The notes beneath the pieces are model-generated. The model saw only the letters and a list, made by a program, of their open reading frames with translations, had not been told where the DNA came from and did not search any database. The translations under genes and the position numbers were made by a program. Below are positions 5,833 through 8,551 of a stretch of 8,551 nucleotides of DNA, piece by piece. The stretch spans positions 1 through 8,551 of the forward strand of contig JAIRUF010000104.1 in assembly GCA_031254555.1 (NCBI GenBank), written 5' to 3'. Source of the DNA: Oscillospiraceae bacterium (GTDB lineage Bacteria > Bacillota > Clostridia > Oscillospirales > Acutalibacteraceae). How positions within the stretch are numbered: position 1 is the stretch's first letter; the number at the start of each line of letters is the position of its first letter.

Positions 5833-7524
5833 TTGCTTGCCAATCTTAAAATTGAGAGTATAGCTATAATTGAAAGCGCGTCGATAGACTTTATGGCCGG
5901 GCTCAATGTAATGAGCGGTGAGACAGGGGCGGGCAAATCAATAATAATTGACTCTATCAACGCGGTTTTGGGGCACAGAACGTCCAAAGAGCTTGTAAGA
6001 ACGGGTGAGAACAACGCAAAAGTCAGTGCACTTTTTTTGGATGTCGATGACTGCGTTTTGTCAAAACTAAAGGAGCTTGACATCCTAGCAGAGGATGACG
6101 GCTCAGTCGTTATAAGCCGCTCAATTGGAGCAGACGGAAAAAATATATGTAAAATAAACGGGTGCCCGGTAACTGTGGGTATGCTTAAGGGTGTGGGCAA
6201 AGATCTTATAAATATACATGGCCAGCATGATAACCAGGCACTTTTAAACTCTGAGAATCACTGTGACTTTATTGATTTGATAGCAAGGCATGATGATTTG
6301 TTGTGTGAGTACAAGCAGGCGTATCATAAGATAAAGGAACTTGAAACTGAAATAAATATGCTTAACATAGACGAGCTGGAAAAAGTGAGGAAGACTGATC
6401 TGTTAAAACATCAGATAAATGAGCTTGAGCTTGCCGATATAAGGGTGGGTCAAAGAGAAGAGCTGCAGTCTCAAAGGGAGATATATCAAAACTCGGAAAA
6501 GATTATGGAGTCATTGCAGGCGGCATATCTAGCCCTAAACGGCGGAGATGATTTAATAGGAGCGGCCGGGCTTGCATCCCTGTGCGCTGAAAATTTAGAG
6601 AATGCGGCACGCTATGTTCCCAAGCTCAATAAGCAATCGCAGGACATACGCACAATTACATATGACCTGAATGAACATGTTGCTGACATACGGGATCTTA
6701 TATTAGATTTTGAGTATGACAAGGGTGAGATTGAACAAACAGAGCTAAGGCTGGATATGCTGTACAGGCTGTCTTTAAAATACGGCGGCAGTGAAGAAGA
6801 AATGCTTGATTATTTAAAAAAATCTAAAGCGGAGCTTGACGGTATAATGTTTAGTGATCAGCGTCTAAGCAAATTAAAATCTCAGCTTATAATCGCCAAT
6901 GAGAACGGGCAGGAACTTGCGGACAGACTTTCCGGTTCAAGGCGGGAAACAGGGGAAATTTTTGCACAAAAGGTAAAGCAGGAACTTGTGTTTTTGAACA
7001 TGCCCGCAATAGAATTTGTCGTAAAGCAGAGCACGTGCCGGTTAAATGAAGGCGGTCAAGATGAAATAGAGTTTCTAATTTCGGCAAATATTGGGGAGCC
7101 GCCTAAACCTCTTTCAAAGATAGCGTCGGGAGGGGAACTTTCAAGGATAATGCTCTCCATAAAAAATGTTGTGTCATCAAGGGATGGAACGGGCACTTTG
7201 ATCTTTGATGAGATAGACACGGGAGTGAGCGGAAGGGCGGCTCAAAAAATAGCCCAAAAGCTGTATCAGGTATCAAGGGGCAGGCAGGTGATATGCGTTA
7301 CTCACAGCGCTCAAATAGCGGCTTACGCAGACAACCATCTTCTTATTTCAAAAGACGTTCAGGGCAGCAGAACATATACGAAAGTAGAACCGCTTAATAT
7401 AGAGCAGCGCAAGGAAGAACTCGCACGGATTATGGCGGGAGGTACAATTACAAGGATACAGCTGGAAAATGCGCAGGAGATGTTAAGTTCAGCAAAAATC
7501 ATACAGGAGGACTTAAAGCAGTGA
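5833..7524 (+). CDS. recN: DNA repair ATPase RecN
   Basis: RecN is an SMC-like ATPase recruited early to double-strand breaks, where it holds DNA together for recombination. The 563 residues match the family. The order is the N-terminal ATPase half with Walker A GETGAGKS (29-36) and [10 protein letters not shown] (129-138); a long helical region predicted as coiled coil (about 150-380); then the C-terminal half with the ABC signature ASGGELSR (431-438), Walker [11 protein letters not shown] (455-464, Asp459 and Glu460) and the switch histidine in [13 protein letters not shown] (488-500, His491). All ATPase residues are present. The start is TTG 5833, since [13 protein letters not shown] matches the standard N-terminus. 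No LexA-type box (Bacillus GAAC-N4-GTTC form) is visible in the short upstream gap, so separate SOS control is not apparent. The stop overlaps tyrS by four bases (GTGA). Confidence 0.97.
   Translation: MLANLKIESIAIIESASIDFMAGLNVMSGETGAGKSIIIDSINAVLGHRTSKELVRTGENNAKVSALFLDVDDCVLSKLKELDILAEDDGSVVISRSIGADGKNICKINGCPVTVGMLKGVGKDLINIHGQHDNQALLNSENHCDFIDLIARHDDLLCEYKQAYHKIKELETEINMLNIDELEKVRKTDLLKHQINELELADIRVGQREELQSQREIYQNSEKIMESLQAAYLALNGGDDLIGAAGLASLCAENLENAARYVPKLNKQSQDIRTITYDLNEHVADIRDLILDFEYDKGEIEQTELRLDMLYRLSLKYGGSEEEMLDYLKKSKAELDGIMFSDQRLSKLKSQLIIANENGQELADRLSGSRRETGEIFAQKVKQELVFLNMPAIEFVVKQSTCRLNEGGQDEIEFLISANIGEPPKPLSKIASGGELSRIMLSIKNVVSSRDGTGTLIFDEIDTGVSGRAAQKIAQKLYQVSRGRQVICVTHSAQIAAYADNHLLISKDVQGSRTYTKVEPLNIEQRKEELARIMAGGTITRIQLENAQEMLSSAKIIQEDLKQ
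7505..7510 (+). promoter_or_regulatory. Ribosome binding site for the GTG start of tyrS
   Basis: AGGAGG lies ten bases before GTG 7521 and inside the end of recN. It supports the GTG start, whose product begins as TyrRS proteins normally do. Confidence 0.85.
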
Positions 7525-8551
7525 GTGTATTTAAAGAACTTAAAGATAGAGGGCTTATAGCCCAGATGACCAATGAAGAGAACATAGCAGAGGTATTAAA
7601 CAACAGCAAAATCAAGTTTTATATAGGGTTTGATCCAACGGCGGACAGCCTTCATGTCGGACATTTTGTGCAGGTTATGGTAATGGCGCATATGCAAAGA
7701 GCTGGCCATACACCAATAGCGCTGTTTGGCGGCGGAACAGGTATGATAGGCGATCCGTCAGGCAAGACAGATATGAGAAAAATGCTGACGCGGGAGGAAA
7801 TTGACCATAATATAGGGTGCTTTAAAAAGCAGATGTCAAGGCTTATTGACTTTGACGACGGCAAAGCTATAATGGTCAATAACGCAGATTGGCTTTTAGA
7901 CCTCAATTATATTGAATTTTTAAGGGATATAGGAGTTCATTTTTCAATCAATAGGATGCTTTCGTTTGAATGCTATAAACAGAGGCTGGAGAAGGGGCTT
8001 TCATTTTTTGAATTAAATTACATGCTTATGCAAAGCTTCGACTTCCTTGTTTTAAACAGGGAGTATGGCTGTACTCTTGAGATGGGCGGGGACGATCAGT
8101 GGAGCAATATTATCGGCGGAGTCGAGCTTGTAAGGAAGAAAGAGAACAAAGAAGTGTATGGAATGACCTTTAAGCTCCTGCAAACAAGCGACGGCCGGAA
8201 GATGGGCAAAACAGAAAAAGGCGCTGTATGGCTTGACGAAACCAAAACGTCACCTTATGAATTTTATCAGTACTGGAGAAATGTTGATGACGCTGATGTT
8301 ATAAACTGCATTAAAATGCTTACATTTATACCTATAGATGAGATCAAGGAATATGAAAAACTGAGCGGCAGCCAGCTAAATAAGGTAAAAGAGATATTGG
8401 CGTTTGAGGTTACCAAACTCATTCACGGTGAGCAAGAGGCTATAAAGGCTCAAAGTACGGCAAGAGAGTTATTTGGCATTGGCAACATGCAGGACAGCGA
8501 AAACATGCCGGCAACTAAACTTGACCTCTCGGACTTTACGAACGGGTCAAT
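7521..8551 (+). CDS. tyrS: Tyrosyl-tRNA synthetase (3' end outside window)
   Basis: This class I synthetase charges tRNA-Tyr with tyrosine. The frame runs from GTG 7521 to the window edge, giving 343 residues; about 60-75 more, including the C-terminal S4-like tRNA-binding domain, should follow. It has Tyr34 in [16 protein letters not shown] (33-48), where HVGH (45-48) is the HIGH motif, and IGDPSGK with Asp78. The tyrosine-pocket residues Tyr167, Gln171 and Asp174 are in NYMLMQSFD (166-174), followed by [10 protein letters not shown] (189-198) and the KMSKS equivalent KMGKT (227-231). These line up, within two residues, with the tyrosine-binding positions I recall for Geobacillus TyrRS (34, 78, 169, 173, 176, 195). 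The GTG overlaps the recN stop, so there is no room for a leader or T-box directly upstream and the gene appears to be read as part of the operon. Confidence 0.96.
   Translation, partial: MSVFKELKDRGLIAQMTNEENIAEVLNNSKIKFYIGFDPTADSLHVGHFVQVMVMAHMQRAGHTPIALFGGGTGMIGDPSGKTDMRKMLTREEIDHNIGCFKKQMSRLIDFDDGKAIMVNNADWLLDLNYIEFLRDIGVHFSINRMLSFECYKQRLEKGLSFFELNYMLMQSFDFLVLNREYGCTLEMGGDDQWSNIIGGVELVRKKENKEVYGMTFKLLQTSDGRKMGKTEKGAVWLDETKTSPYEFYQYWRNVDDADVINCIKMLTFIPIDEIKEYEKLSGSQLNKVKEILAFEVTKLIHGEQEAIKAQSTARELFGIGNMQDSENMPATKLDLSDFTNGS

Noticed and set aside
5709..6200. 163-codon minus-strand open frame opposite argR and recN
   Set aside because: It is antisense to the conserved ArgR signature and the RecN Walker A region and has low-complexity composition, so I do not regard it as a gene.
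8009..8022. ARG-box-like TGAATTAAATTACA inside tyrS
   Set aside because: It has two mismatches to TGAATwwwwATTCA and encodes the conserved tyrosine-pocket segment, so coding constraint explains it.

Overview
The window is one dense, uninterrupted, plus-strand gene string from a low-to-medium G+C bacterium of the Firmicutes, most likely class Clostridia (inference). The gene order, ATA and AGA/AGG codon use, purine-rich Shine-Dalgarno sites and frequent TTG starts all fit that group. Layout: xseA (5' end cut off), xseB, ispA, dxs, tlyA, nadK, argR, recN, tyrS (3' end cut off). All genes are intact apart from the two cut by the window edges. The longest gap between genes is 31 bases (argR-recN), so no stretch of 300 bases lacks a gene. 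No RNA gene, mobile element, CRISPR array or convincing terminator is visible.

Bases 1-899 encode the two subunits of exonuclease VII. Bases 892-3662 encode two isoprenoid enzymes: a farnesyl-diphosphate-type synthase (IspA), which acts late, and DXP synthase (Dxs), which makes the first committed intermediate of the MEP pathway. Bases 3659-5801 encode a TlyA-type rRNA 2'-O-methyltransferase, NAD kinase and the arginine repressor ArgR. Bases 5833-7524 encode the repair ATPase RecN. Base 7521 to the end encodes tyrosyl-tRNA synthetase.

The junctions suggest co-transcription and translational coupling. Overlaps are 1 base (xseA/xseB), 8 bases (xseB/ispA) and 4 bases (dxs/tlyA, tlyA/nadK, recN/tyrS), with gaps of 17 bases (ispA-dxs), 2 bases (nadK-argR) and 31 bases (argR-recN). 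Half of the eight visible starts are not ATG: TTG for tlyA, argR and recN, and GTG for tyrS, each with a purine-rich ribosome site.

This is a recognisable housekeeping cluster and I see no undescribed multi-gene system. The points most worth a second look are: tyrS attached to recN with no room for its own leader or T-box; a very A+T-rich segment inside xseA containing a good promoter-like sequence before xseB; a cluster of non-ATG starts; small hairpins around and in argR; and sequence variants in NAD kinase motifs.
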